A program made the position numbers and the translations under genes. This document shows, in pieces, positions 43,656 through 52,446 of a DNA stretch of 64,000 nucleotides (positions within the stretch are counted from its first letter, which is position 1; the number at the start of each line of letters is the position of its first letter). Below the pieces are notes generated by a model. The model saw nothing but the letters and a program-made list of their open reading frames with translations, did not search any database and had not been told where the DNA came from. The DNA lies in the NCBI GenBank assembly GCA_017410585.1, contig JAFQQM010000023.1, positions 1 through 64,000 of the forward strand, in the 5' to 3' direction. Source of the stretch: Clostridia bacterium. GTDB taxonomy: Bacteria; Bacillota; Clostridia; Oscillospirales; Acutalibacteraceae.

Positions 43656-44852
43656 ATGCGAATTTTAGTGACCGGCGCAAGCGGCTTTGTTGGGCGGAAT
43701 TTAGTGGCCGCTCTGCGTAACATTCAAACGGGCAAGGACCGCACTCGTGCTGTGTCTGTCTCGGCAATTTATGAGTACGATATCGATACCGATCCGGCGT
43801 TGCTGAATGTGTATTGTGCGGATACGGATTTTGTTTTCAATTTAGCCGGCGTTAATCGTCCAAAAGATCCCGCCGAATTTATGACCGGAAACTTTGGTTT
43901 TGGCTCGCAACTTTTAGATGCTTTGAAACAGACAGGGAATGCCTGTCCGGTCATGCTGGCATCCTCGTTGCAGGCGACGCTTATCGGTCGTTACGCAGAT
44001 GGCGATTACGGTAAAAGCAAAAAAGCGGGTGAAGATCTGTTCTTTGCTTATGAACAGGAGACCGGCACCAACGTATACATCTATCGTTTCCCGAATTTAT
44101 TTGGTAAATGGTGCCGGCCCAATTATAATTCGGCTGTTGCCACCTTCTGTCATAACGTTGCCAACGATCTCCCGATCACGGTAAGCGATCCGTCTGTTGA
44201 ACTGGAATTGCTGTATATTGATGATCTGATCGAGGAGATGCTGTGTTGCCTAAGTGGGAAGCCACATCGTTGTAACTACGATGGCTTGCATCCATGTGCT
44301 GATGATCACGGGGCGTTTTGCTATGCGCCGATAACGCATAAGGTTACGTTGGGCGAGATCGTCGAACTCTTAGAAACCTTTAAAGCCCAACCGACAACGT
44401 TGCTTCTGCCGGAGATCGCGCCAAATTCGTTTGCAAAGAAACTATATTCTACCTATCTTTCGTATTTGCCGAAAGAAAAGGTTTCGTTCCCGCTAAAAAT
44501 GAACTGCGACGCTCGCGGCAGTTTTACCGAACTTTTAAAAACGCAGAATTTCGGGCAGGTGAGTGTCAATATTTCCAAACCGGGAATCACAAAAGGGCAA
44601 CACTGGCATCACAGCAAATGGGAATTTTTTATTGTCGTTTCCGGTCACGGTTTGATACAGGAACGACGCATTGGTTCGGACGAAGTTATTGAATTTGAAG
44701 TCTCCGGTGACAAGATCGAAGCGATCCATATGTTACCCGGTTATACCCACAACATCATCAATTTGTCCGATTCGGAGGATCTGGTGACAGTGATGTGGGC
44801 TAACGAATTGTTTGATCCGAATAAACCGGATACATTCGGCGAGGAGGTTTAA
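43656..44852 (+). CDS. capF: CapF-like reductase with C-terminal cupin
   Basis: 398 residues. N-terminal SDR domain (RILVTGASGFVGRNLVAAL, FNLAGVNRP, DYGKSKKAGEDLFF with Tyr/Lys, RFPNLFGKWCRPNYNSAVATF) followed from about residue 275 by a cupin domain (NISKPGITKGQHWHHSKWEFF, metal-type histidines, then MLPGYTHNIINLS). This two-domain layout is that of CapF, which handles the CapE product in the route to UDP-L-FucNAc. Ends one codon before the CapG start region. Good ribosome site upstream. Confidence 0.9.
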   Translation: MRILVTGASGFVGRNLVAALRNIQTGKDRTRAVSVSAIYEYDIDTDPALLNVYCADTDFVFNLAGVNRPKDPAEFMTGNFGFGSQLLDALKQTGNACPVMLASSLQATLIGRYADGDYGKSKKAGEDLFFAYEQETGTNVYIYRFPNLFGKWCRPNYNSAVATFCHNVANDLPITVSDPSVELELLYIDDLIEEMLCCLSGKPHRCNYDGLHPCADDHGAFCYAPITHKVTLGEIVELLETFKAQPTTLLLPEIAPNSFAKKLYSTYLSYLPKEKVSFPLKMNCDARGSFTELLKTQNFGQVSVNISKPGITKGQHWHHSKWEFFIVVSGHGLIQERRIGSDEVIEFEVSGDKIEAIHMLPGYTHNIINLSDSEDLVTVMWANELFDPNKPDTFGEEV

Positions 44853-44855
44853 TTG

Positions 44856-46034
44856 ATGAAACTGGATTACAGTGATACGGCGTTTCGTAATAACGGTAAA
44901 TTAAAGTTGTTGATCATTGTTGGCACGCGTCCGGAAATCATACGTTTGGCTGCGGTTATCAATAAATGCCGCACCTATTTTGATTGCTTGCTGGCGCACA
45001 CCGGACAGAACTACGACTATAACTTAAACGGCGTGTTTTTCAAAGATCTGAAGTTGGCTGATCCGGACGTATATATGGATGCGGTCGGTGATGATTTAGG
45101 GGCTACGGTTGGCAATATCATTAACTGTTCTTATAAGTTGATGACACAGATGCAGCCGGATGCGTTACTGATTTTGGGAGATACTAACTCCTGCCTGTCC
45201 GCCATTGCCGCCAAGCGTCTGCACATCCCGATCTTCCACATGGAAGCCGGCAACCGTTGCAAGGACGAATGCTTGCCGGAGGAAACCAATCGGCGTATTG
45301 TGGATATCATTTCGGACGTAAACCTCGCATATTCCGAACATGCGCGCCGTTATCTTGCAGAATGCGGTCTTCCGAAAGAACGAACCTACGTTACCGGTTC
45401 GCCGATGGCGGAGGTGCTTGCGGAGAATCTGTCGGATATTGAAGCATCGGATATTCTGACGCGCTTAAACCTACAGCCTAAGAAATACATCTTGTTATCC
45501 GCACATCGCGAAGAAAATATTGATACGGAAAAGAATTTCTTGTCGCTTTTCAATGCCGTCAATAAGATGGCAGAAAAGTATGATATGCCGATTTTGTATT
45601 CCTGCCATCCGCGTTCCAAGAAACGTTTGGAAAGCACCGGTTTCGTTTTAGATCCTCGCGTCATCCGACACGAACCGCTCGGCTTCCACGATTATAACCA
45701 TCTGCAGATGAATGCGTTTGCGGTTGTTTCGGATAGCGGCACTTTGCCGGAAGAGTCCAGCTATTTTACCTCTATCGGAAAACCGATTCCGGCAGTTTGT
45801 ATTCGGACTTCGACCGAACGACCGGAAGCATTGGATAAAGCGTGCTTTATCCTCGCCGGTATCGATGAGGTTTCTTTACTGCAGGCCGTCGACACGGCTG
45901 TTGCATTGACTGAAAATGCTCACCACGGCATTCCGGTACCGGATTATGTGGAGGAAATCGTATCCACCAAAGTGGTCAAGATCATCCAGTCGTATACCGG
46001 CGTAGTCAATAAAATGGTGTGGCGCAAAGATTAA
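44856..46034 (+). CDS. capG: UDP-sugar 2-epimerase (CapG, WecB family)
   Basis: 392 residues, non-hydrolysing UDP-GlcNAc 2-epimerase family. VGTRPEIIRLAAVI (near 23), AHTGQNYDYN, HMEAGNRCKDECLPEETNR (near 128) and SDSGTLPEESSYF (near 290). SDSGTxxEES rather than SDSGGxQEE is the form I associate with CapG, the last step of UDP-L-FucNAc synthesis. ATG at 44856 is preferred; the preceding TTG (44853) is closer to the GAGGAGG site. The alternative is a WecB making UDP-ManNAc. Confidence 0.85.
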   Translation: MKLDYSDTAFRNNGKLKLLIIVGTRPEIIRLAAVINKCRTYFDCLLAHTGQNYDYNLNGVFFKDLKLADPDVYMDAVGDDLGATVGNIINCSYKLMTQMQPDALLILGDTNSCLSAIAAKRLHIPIFHMEAGNRCKDECLPEETNRRIVDIISDVNLAYSEHARRYLAECGLPKERTYVTGSPMAEVLAENLSDIEASDILTRLNLQPKKYILLSAHREENIDTEKNFLSLFNAVNKMAEKYDMPILYSCHPRSKKRLESTGFVLDPRVIRHEPLGFHDYNHLQMNAFAVVSDSGTLPEESSYFTSIGKPIPAVCIRTSTERPEALDKACFILAGIDEVSLLQAVDTAVALTENAHHGIPVPDYVEEIVSTKVVKIIQSYTGVVNKMVWRKD

Positions 46035-46049
46035 CCGAAAGGAGGGCGA

Positions 46050-47204
46050 ATGGTGATGGAGAAACTGTTTTTCGCATTATTGCGGTGTTCCATCACAGGG
46101 GAGGAAATTCCATCCGAATTGCGTGCGCGGTTAGACCTTCCTTGTATTAAAGCGGTACTCTCGTTGGCGAGAAAACACGATTTGTCTCACCTTGTTGCCA
46201 AAGCCCTCATTGATAACGATTGTGCTTCGGATGAGCAAACAAAAGAAGATTTCTTGTCTTATCAAATGTCCGCTTTGATCCGCAGAGAGCAGGCGAATTA
46301 CGATTTTAAAACATTGAAAGATTTCTTTGAAAAGGAGCATATAACGTATATTCCGTTAAAAGGTGCCGTTATTTGTCAATATTATCCCGAAGCATGGATG
46401 CGCACCAGTTGCGACATCGACATTCTGGTAAGAGAAGAGGCGGTTGAACATATTGCCGGTTTAATGGTAGAACACCTGGCATATTCCCGTAAGACAACCA
46501 CCTACCATGACATTTCATTACAGTCCCCATACGGTACACACGTCGAACTTCATTTTCATATTAAAGAAAATGAAGACGGGATCGATCGATTGCTCTCAAA
46601 AGCGTGGGATCACGCCAACCCCCTTGGCGCAACGGTCACGGAATGGTTCTTTACCAACGAATATTTCCTATTCCATCTCTATGCTCACATGGCTTATCAT
46701 TTTCTACATGGCGGTTGTGGAGTGCGCCCCTTTCTAGATCTTTGGATCTTACGAGCAAAGATGACATATTCCGAAGAAAAACTGGTATCTATGTGTCAAG
46801 AAACGGATATACATTGCTTCTATCAAAGCGTTAACGCGGCTTTAGAAGTCTGGTTTAACGGGAAAGAAGAAACTGAACTGGTAGCGGCGATGCGGGAATA
46901 CGTATTGAACGGCGGTGTATATGGAACGGTGGAAAACCGTATTGCCGTACAGCGAAGTAAGCTTGGAACAAAAAGTTTTATTTGGTCTCGCTTGTGGCTT
47001 TCTCGCGAAGAACTTCGCACTTCCTATCCTGTTTTGGATAAACATCCGTTCCTGCTTCCGCTATGCCAGATAGGACGGTGGTATCACGCTTTGATCAGTG
47101 GGCGCGCCAAGCGTTCAAAGACCGAAATGCGTGTCAATCAAAGTCTGTCGGAAGAGTGTGTCCACAATACTGCAAAACTCCTTCAATCTCTCGGATTATC
47201 ATAA
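46050..47204 (+). CDS. NTP_transf_5-type nucleotidyltransferase-like protein
   Basis: 384 residues. The core YIPLKGAVICQYYPEAWMRT followed by SCDIDILVRE (near residues 100-130) is the signature of the uncharacterised nucleotidyltransferase family PF14907, with a DxD pair for metal. A later EYFLFHLYAHMAYHFLHGGCGVR helix region also matches family style. These proteins occur often at the ends of capsule loci; their substrate is unknown. ATG at 46050 and ATG at 46056 are both possible after AAAGGAGG. Last gene of the long operon. Confidence 0.75.
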   Translation: MVMEKLFFALLRCSITGEEIPSELRARLDLPCIKAVLSLARKHDLSHLVAKALIDNDCASDEQTKEDFLSYQMSALIRREQANYDFKTLKDFFEKEHITYIPLKGAVICQYYPEAWMRTSCDIDILVREEAVEHIAGLMVEHLAYSRKTTTYHDISLQSPYGTHVELHFHIKENEDGIDRLLSKAWDHANPLGATVTEWFFTNEYFLFHLYAHMAYHFLHGGCGVRPFLDLWILRAKMTYSEEKLVSMCQETDIHCFYQSVNAALEVWFNGKEETELVAAMREYVLNGGVYGTVENRIAVQRSKLGTKSFIWSRLWLSREELRTSYPVLDKHPFLLPLCQIGRWYHALISGRAKRSKTEMRVNQSLSEECVHNTAKLLQSLGLS

Positions 47205-47209
47205 TAGAA

Positions 47210-47242
47210 AAAAGTCTCCCGATATTTATCGGGAGACTTTTT
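47210..47242. terminator. Bidirectional terminator ending the polysaccharide operon
   Basis: Stem AAAAGTCTCCCGATA / TATCGGGAGACTTTTT with a two-base loop region, A and T tracts on both sides; it separates the operon from the convergent acyltransferase gene. Confidence 0.93.
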
Positions 47243-47244
47243 AA

Positions 47245-48348
47245 TTACAGTTGATTGTAAAAGTTTTGTGGTTTTTCACATAGTTTCTTAAGAAAAGAAT
47301 CGACTTTAATCCACTTGAATAGTGCGGTTTGTGCGATATCTATTAGACTGCAAACTGTATAAATTACAAGAGCTGTCCCTAAAATCGCGCCAATCATTCC
47401 TATTGATGAATAGGAAGTATATTTTGCAAATTGCCCCTGCATAAAAGTATGCTTCAAAAAAGGTTGGCAATTGATCAAATAAACACCGAAGGTTGATACT
47501 GAAACAGTGAATAGTAGGCGATTACCTTTCTGGTATTTGTCAGGAAGACGAACGAAGAAACCTAACAATGCGACGGAAAATACGATCATAGTCGGTGAAA
47601 TGTAGGATAACAAGAAACCGCCACCGGCTACTGTGTTCAGGGTTTTATACGTAACAAATTCAATTGCAAATTTACTTAGTGCTGTCACGCCAAAGGCTGC
47701 AAGTGCAAGAAGCAGATACTGGTACAAACGTAGTTTTTCGAAAAGCCGATATTGACGGAAATAGGCACCAATCAGATATAGCACAGCAAGCCAGAGGAAC
47801 GAATAGCCATCTCCCACATCAAAGGGGTCAGAATGCCGGAGAGTCGGCAACAGGGAAAACAAGATGAGAATCACCGCTATTAGCAAGGTCGCAGTCTGTT
47901 GGTTGAGCATCTTAAACAGACGATTCAAAAACGGTGTGATAAAGAACAAGGCAAAATATGCAGAAAAATACCAATAAGTTCCGCTCGTTGCGGGTGTTAA
48001 TGCCGTCACCCAATCCATCAAAGAAACTGTATGCGGGCAACAAATCGCGAAGCATGCAGTTGCCGTCAAAGTATAGAACACGACTTTAAGCCATAGTGAA
48101 GGTAAGCGATAGAATCGAAAGGACGATTCTATTCCGAGATAACCACTGATCAGCGCGTAGCAATTGACTGCTCCATAGCAAAAAGTCATAAGCGTCCAGC
48201 CGAGATAGTAATTGGGCGTAAATGGCTGAAGTTGGCTGAGTATGCCGCCTTGTGTGCAAACATGCGTAACCGTTATCATAAGCATGGATAAAATCCGTAG
48301 ATATTCTATTCCGGCGCGGCGGGTGCTGCGCTCTGATTTTAGTGACAT
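47245..48348 (-). CDS. Acyltransferase 3 family membrane protein
   Basis: 367 residues with about 10 hydrophobic segments. The N-terminal GIEYLRILSMLMITVTHV, with the motif histidine, is the hallmark of the acyltransferase 3 (OafA/WecH-like) family that O-acetylates surface glycans. ATG follows GGAGGGCAGTT. It has its own promoter, is convergent to the polysaccharide operon, and is a plausible modifier of that polymer. AT-rich relative to the SpoVB-like gene upstream, so possibly acquired with the low-GC material. Confidence 0.82.
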   Translation of the reverse strand: MSLKSERSTRRAGIEYLRILSMLMITVTHVCTQGGILSQLQPFTPNYYLGWTLMTFCYGAVNCYALISGYLGIESSFRFYRLPSLWLKVVFYTLTATACFAICCPHTVSLMDWVTALTPATSGTYWYFSAYFALFFITPFLNRLFKMLNQQTATLLIAVILILFSLLPTLRHSDPFDVGDGYSFLWLAVLYLIGAYFRQYRLFEKLRLYQYLLLALAAFGVTALSKFAIEFVTYKTLNTVAGGGFLLSYISPTMIVFSVALLGFFVRLPDKYQKGNRLLFTVSVSTFGVYLINCQPFLKHTFMQGQFAKYTSYSSIGMIGAILGTALVIYTVCSLIDIAQTALFKWIKVDSFLKKLCEKPQNFYNQL

Positions 48349-48380
48349 AACTGCCCTCCGTTATGTAAAATAATACTTAT

Positions 48381-48409
48381 AGAATAACGCATAGCAGTTA
48401 AAAAGTCAA
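48381..48409 (-). promoter_or_regulatory. Promoter of the acyltransferase gene
   Basis: On the minus strand: TTGACT (48409-48404), 17 bp, TATTCT (48386-48381). The -35 box overlaps the last codon and stop of the upstream SpoVB-like gene. Confidence 0.6.
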
Positions 48410-49926
48410 GTATTACGCCGCCAATCACTAATGGTTATCGTTTTAGAAATCAGATACAATACAACAGTGATACTAATAAATATCAAACTCCCGCCAACTG
48501 CTTGTATCAAGGTTGAAGTGAGCCTTAGAATCGGCAGGAACAATAGCGCCCTAACTATAGCACCGCCCAGAACCGTACAGCCAAGTGGGCGGAGGAGCCA
48601 GTGGGTGAGGTCGACAGGGAGATGTGTGACGCGGCAGAGGCGGCCGGTATTCAGCAGGCAGGTAAGCAGGTTACTGAGAACCATAATATACAAGAATCCG
48701 CGCATACCGAATCGTGGCACCACCAAGGCGATCAAAACGATTCGCAAGGCGGAGTCGATCAGGCTGTATTTCAGTGACTTTGCCTGTTGATTTAAGCCCT
48801 TTAAAATGCCATCCACGACGCTTTCCAGATACATCAACGGCACAAGTGGCGCCAACACGCGGATATAAAATCCAACCTCTTTACTGCCATAAAACAGTTC
48901 TCCGAGTGGATAACCGAGCAGCCAGAAACAGCCGGCGCATAGCCAAGCACCCGCCATCGTGATACGAATGGTGGTATCAGCAATATGACGTACACGAAGA
49001 TGCTGATCTAACGCCAGCGCCTCCGACATCTCGGGTATCAGCAACGTCGAAAAAGCCGACAGCAACGAAGACGGAAAGAAGATCAAGGGCATTGCCATGC
49101 CTTTGAGATTTCCAAAGGCGGTCAATCCGAGTTCGTTGGAGCCCGAAAACACCGCAAGACAACGGGGGACTTGAATATTTTCAATCGTGCGTAAAATGGT
49201 ATTCAAATAACGTCCGGCGGTAATCGGCGCGGCTATCCCAATCAATCGGCGCGTGACGCGCAGGGGAGGACGATTTCCTCTTGGCGGCTGTACTTTGTCA
49301 CGCTCGAAGGCGTAGCAACAGGCGGAAAAACCGGCGGATAGTGCCTCGGATAGTACGTCACTCAACATAATGGCAAAACAGTAGGATGCGATGCTGGCGT
49401 CTGTCTGTAAAAATAACCATACAGTGATGCCGATCCGAGTTAACTGCTCGAAAATCTGTGCCATAGACGGCAGTTCGGCGCGACGTCGAGCGATGAAATA
49501 ACCTTTAAGCGTGGCGGAAATGCCCATAAACGGAAATCCGAATACTAAAATGCGCAATGCCGGTATCGCTCGGTTGTCGCCGATCCACAAAGAGCCAATC
49601 AGAGGTGCGGCCAAATAAAAGAGAACGGTTGACAGCACAGATAGACCGACAGCCAACAACAGCGCCTGACGCAAAATTCGGGGAATATCACGCTCGTTTT
49701 TGGTAGCCGAGGCTTCGGTGACCAGCCGCGTGACCGCCGTCGACAATCCGGTGGTTGCAACTGTTGACCCCAGAATATAAATGGAAAAGATCAGTTGATA
49801 CAATCCCATCCCTTCGCCGCCGATCTGATTGGAAAGCCAAATACGGAAGAACATACCGATTGCCTTTAGTAACAAAGACGTTCCGGACATAACGGCGGCA
49901 TTTTGTACAAACAATTTCTTTTTCAT
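48406..49926 (-). CDS. SpoVB-like polysaccharide flippase (MOP superfamily)
   Basis: 506 residues, about 14 hydrophobic segments. N-terminus FVQNAAVMSGTSLLLKAIGMFFRIWLS then GGEGMGLYQLIFSIYILGST matches the stage V sporulation protein B/YtgP branch of lipid-linked precursor flippases, used in spore cortex or cell wall synthesis. It overlaps the upstream peptidoglycan-binding gene by four bases and lacks a clear ribosome site of its own, so translation is probably coupled. The neighbourhood supports a spore-envelope role. Confidence 0.82.
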   Translation of the reverse strand: MKKKLFVQNAAVMSGTSLLLKAIGMFFRIWLSNQIGGEGMGLYQLIFSIYILGSTVATTGLSTAVTRLVTEASATKNERDIPRILRQALLLAVGLSVLSTVLFYLAAPLIGSLWIGDNRAIPALRILVFGFPFMGISATLKGYFIARRRAELPSMAQIFEQLTRIGITVWLFLQTDASIASYCFAIMLSDVLSEALSAGFSACCYAFERDKVQPPRGNRPPLRVTRRLIGIAAPITAGRYLNTILRTIENIQVPRCLAVFSGSNELGLTAFGNLKGMAMPLIFFPSSLLSAFSTLLIPEMSEALALDQHLRVRHIADTTIRITMAGAWLCAGCFWLLGYPLGELFYGSKEVGFYIRVLAPLVPLMYLESVVDGILKGLNQQAKSLKYSLIDSALRIVLIALVVPRFGMRGFLYIMVLSNLLTCLLNTGRLCRVTHLPVDLTHWLLRPLGCTVLGGAIVRALLFLPILRLTSTLIQAVGGSLIFISITVVLYLISKTITISDWRRNT

Positions 49927-50417
49927 GAGGTGTAAACGGCATAGAGCCGTACCAAGAGTTGCAGGATCTCTTCGCGTGAAACACGATCCCTGTCGATCTG
50001 TACCAAATCGGCAAAATCTCCTAAAACTCTGTCAAGTGCGGTCTGTTCCGCATGAGCAGGAAGATTAGTGAACACTCGCGATAACGCCGTAAACATTGTT
50101 TCAACGGTGCGAACGGTCTCGTTTTCACTGTCAAGGGGAACGGCTTTATCCAACATGTTGATCGAGGCTTTGTTTCGAATGCCGTTCCGACGTACCGCAA
50201 ACAGCCACATCCAAGTTTCATAGTCCACAATTCCGGTCGCTTCGCGTCCGGCAAGACGTTGAGCCGCTAATATGACCTCAGTGGTTTCCGGCCCAAAGAT
50301 GCCATCAATGTTGATCAACGGAATCTCATTCGGATAAAGAAAATGAATATCTCGAAGAGCCGACTGGAGTTCGCGAATATAGAGCGGTGTATCGTATCGG
50401 ATATCGTTTGCCAGCAT
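49923..50417 (-). CDS. Peptidoglycan-binding domain protein
   Basis: 164 residues without signal peptide. One PG_binding_1-like repeat is visible: YIRELQSALRDIHFL, then INIDGIFGPETTEVILAAQRL and GIVDYETWMWLF (residues 13-75). The rest is helical with no recognised motif. It follows the larger SpoIID-like protein by one base and probably forms part of the same assembly. ATG follows AAGGAG with nine bases. Lack of a signal suggests action inside the mother cell or export by another route. Confidence 0.75.
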   Translation of the reverse strand: MLANDIRYDTPLYIRELQSALRDIHFLYPNEIPLINIDGIFGPETTEVILAAQRLAGREATGIVDYETWMWLFAVRRNGIRNKASINMLDKAVPLDSENETVRTVETMFTALSRVFTNLPAHAEQTALDRVLGDFADLVQIDRDRVSREEILQLLVRLYAVYTS

Positions 50418-50418
50418 A

Positions 50419-51828
50419 TCATTCCACTCCTTCCTCGGTTAATACGCTACCGGGGTACTGCTCTTCAACCTTTTCAAAGCCCATCATTAGATCGGAATAT
50501 TCGCTGACAAGTTCATTCCACGTAACGGCGCCGACGATGCCGTTCGGTTCTAATCCTTCCAGTTCTTGAAAAGCGATGACAGCCGCTTGCGTTTGGTTAC
50601 CGAATACACCGTTAACGGGAACGACCGGAATTTGCGTGAACGTTTCACCGATCGCATTTAAGTATTGTTGTACCTGCGTGACATTCTCGCCACGGCTACC
50701 GATACGAAGGACCTCACCCGGAAAAAGCGGATATCCGCCCTGCAGTTGTGGGACCGTATCAATGATGCCGTAATAAGCGCGTGTGATGGTGTTCCAAGTG
50801 ACAACGTCGACCACGCCGGTGACCGGCAAATTGGCGAGCAATTGAAATGCTTCGACCGATTCTTCGGTCATGGTATCAAACTCGCCACTGATGTTGACCG
50901 GCGGGATTTGATTGTAGAACAAATTCAAAACCGCCAGATAATATTGCAATTCGCGGACACCGGCACCGTTGCTTCCGCGGCGAAGATCTTCCACAAACTG
51001 TCGGCTTACCTCCTCTAAACTCAAACCCTCGGAATCCAGTTCGGATAGGCGCTTGACAGCAGAATAGATGTAACCGATGCGGTACCACGTTGCTTTACCG
51101 ATAATACCGTCCGGCTCTAATCCGAAAATGGATTGAAACGCTTTGACCGCATCCTCGGTTTCGGTTCCGAAAAATCCGTCAACAGTCGGGATCTTCGGAA
51201 TAGCGGGGTAGTTTCTGGAAATTCGGTTGAGTTGTATTTGCTTACGTAATACCTCATTACCGCTTTGACCGCGACGAAAACTGACACCGGGATAGGATGG
51301 GGTTGCCAGATCAACGGGGGCGTTTTCCACCAGATTGATATCCGTTCCGTAAAAGCGGGTGAGAATATCGTAAGGTCCCAACCCTTCTTCCGCCAATGGC
51401 ACAGTACCCCATTGAGACAAGCCGTCGCAAGTAACGGTGGTGCCGTTGCAGTACTGCGTAAAGTACGGCTCAATGCCGTTTCCGCGCACCACATAGTCAT
51501 TAAACAACTCATCTACGAGCGCACTGATGTTTTCATAGATCGGACGACCGTGGATATAAGCCTGGTCGAAGGCAGTTGAGTTGGTAATATCGAAGTTATA
51601 GCCTTGATTTCGGTAAAATTCGGTATAGATCCGATTGAGCGCAAAAGAAACCTCCGCATAAATGTTGGCACGCAAAGCGGCTTCCGGCCACGTGGGATAG
51701 ATCTCGCTGGATGCGACGTTCTTAATGTAGTCGGGGAAAGGGACGGTTACGTTCTCGGCATCCGAGTCGGGACGTCCGAGATGAACGGTGATGTTTTGAG
51801 GAATAAACGGTGTATCTGCCGGTGGCAT
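50419..51828 (-). CDS. SpoIID-like protein with three peptidoglycan-binding repeats
   Basis: 469 residues. The first 150 or so resemble the SpoIID/LytB amidase-enhancer pattern: ALRANIYAEVSFALNRIYTE, then TVTCDGLSQWGTVPLAEEG near residues 130-148. Three PG_binding_1-type repeats follow, each with the GxFGxxTxxAVxxFQ...GIxGxxTW pattern, near residues 212-245, 308-340 and 400-435. No signal peptide is visible. Likely helps spore cortex or septal peptidoglycan remodelling. The ATG at 51828 is chosen, eight bases after GAGAGGAG; a GTG at 51837 overlaps that site. Confidence 0.72.
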   Translation of the reverse strand: MPPADTPFIPQNITVHLGRPDSDAENVTVPFPDYIKNVASSEIYPTWPEAALRANIYAEVSFALNRIYTEFYRNQGYNFDITNSTAFDQAYIHGRPIYENISALVDELFNDYVVRGNGIEPYFTQYCNGTTVTCDGLSQWGTVPLAEEGLGPYDILTRFYGTDINLVENAPVDLATPSYPGVSFRRGQSGNEVLRKQIQLNRISRNYPAIPKIPTVDGFFGTETEDAVKAFQSIFGLEPDGIIGKATWYRIGYIYSAVKRLSELDSEGLSLEEVSRQFVEDLRRGSNGAGVRELQYYLAVLNLFYNQIPPVNISGEFDTMTEESVEAFQLLANLPVTGVVDVVTWNTITRAYYGIIDTVPQLQGGYPLFPGEVLRIGSRGENVTQVQQYLNAIGETFTQIPVVPVNGVFGNQTQAAVIAFQELEGLEPNGIVGAVTWNELVSEYSDLMMGFEKVEEQYPGSVLTEEGVE

Positions 51829-51843
51829 AATCAGCACTCCTCT

Positions 51844-52386
51844 CTATTGTAGATCGACCGGCGCACCGGTAGTGAAAATGTATTCAAGGTCGGACACGGC
51901 CTCGGGTAAGGGAATCAGGTTGACTTCCTGCATCGATTTCACAGAACCATATAGAGGAACTTGTCGATTTAAGACCGAGGCATAGCCATCGGCATATACA
52001 GCGACCGAATAAAAAGCCGGCAAAGCGGTCGGATCGGGACGCTCGAAATCCAGCGGATCGGGTGCCGGCAAGGTCCACAGATCCGAGAGTCCGCTTTGGT
52101 CGGTTTCACCCAAAGCGACCAGTCGGTCACCGGCAGTCACCACGACCAGTGCACCGGCGACCGGAACCGACATCTCCGCCGCTGTAGTTTGAACCTGCAA
52201 ATACCCTACCGAGGAAAACTCCGGAACAACGGTATTGACAGGCGGCGTTGGCTTGGGGGAGGGCGGTTTCGGTGTTTCGGCTACCGGAGGTTTTTCTGCT
52301 TCCGGCGGGCGATTTTGCCGATATAAATTCAGTAGTTCAGCGCTACTGGCGGCGATACGGTCGGAAAAGTCCGAAAATTCATTCAT
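51844..52386 (-). CDS. Proline-rich protein with a beta-sandwich-type domain
   Basis: 180 residues. An acidic helical N-terminus of about 25 residues is followed by a proline-rich linker (about 26-55, many PP and KP pairs) and a domain with GYLQVQTTAAEMSVPVAGAL, VTAGDRLVALGETDQSG and VYADGYASVLNRQVPLYG, the style of carboxypeptidase regulatory-like/Ig-like folds. No enzyme motif. It heads the operon with two peptidoglycan-binding proteins. ATG at 52386 lies eight bases after AAAGGAG; an in-frame ATG two codons earlier is too close to it. Confidence 0.65.
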   Translation of the reverse strand: MNEFSDFSDRIAASSAELLNLYRQNRPPEAEKPPVAETPKPPSPKPTPPVNTVVPEFSSVGYLQVQTTAAEMSVPVAGALVVVTAGDRLVALGETDQSGLSDLWTLPAPDPLDFERPDPTALPAFYSVAVYADGYASVLNRQVPLYGSVKSMQEVNLIPLPEAVSDLEYIFTTGAPVDLQ

Positions 52387-52446
52387 AGTCATAACTCCTT
52401 TCGGCAACTCTGCTTAATATCTATGTTCCCAATCTCCAAAACATTC

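Noticed and set aside
52400-52445. Possible SigE- or SigK-type promoter (CATAGATA-like box) before the minus-strand spore-like operon
   Set aside because: The match is partial and no convincing -35 partner lies at the right distance; no sigma-A promoter was clear either, so none was annotated.
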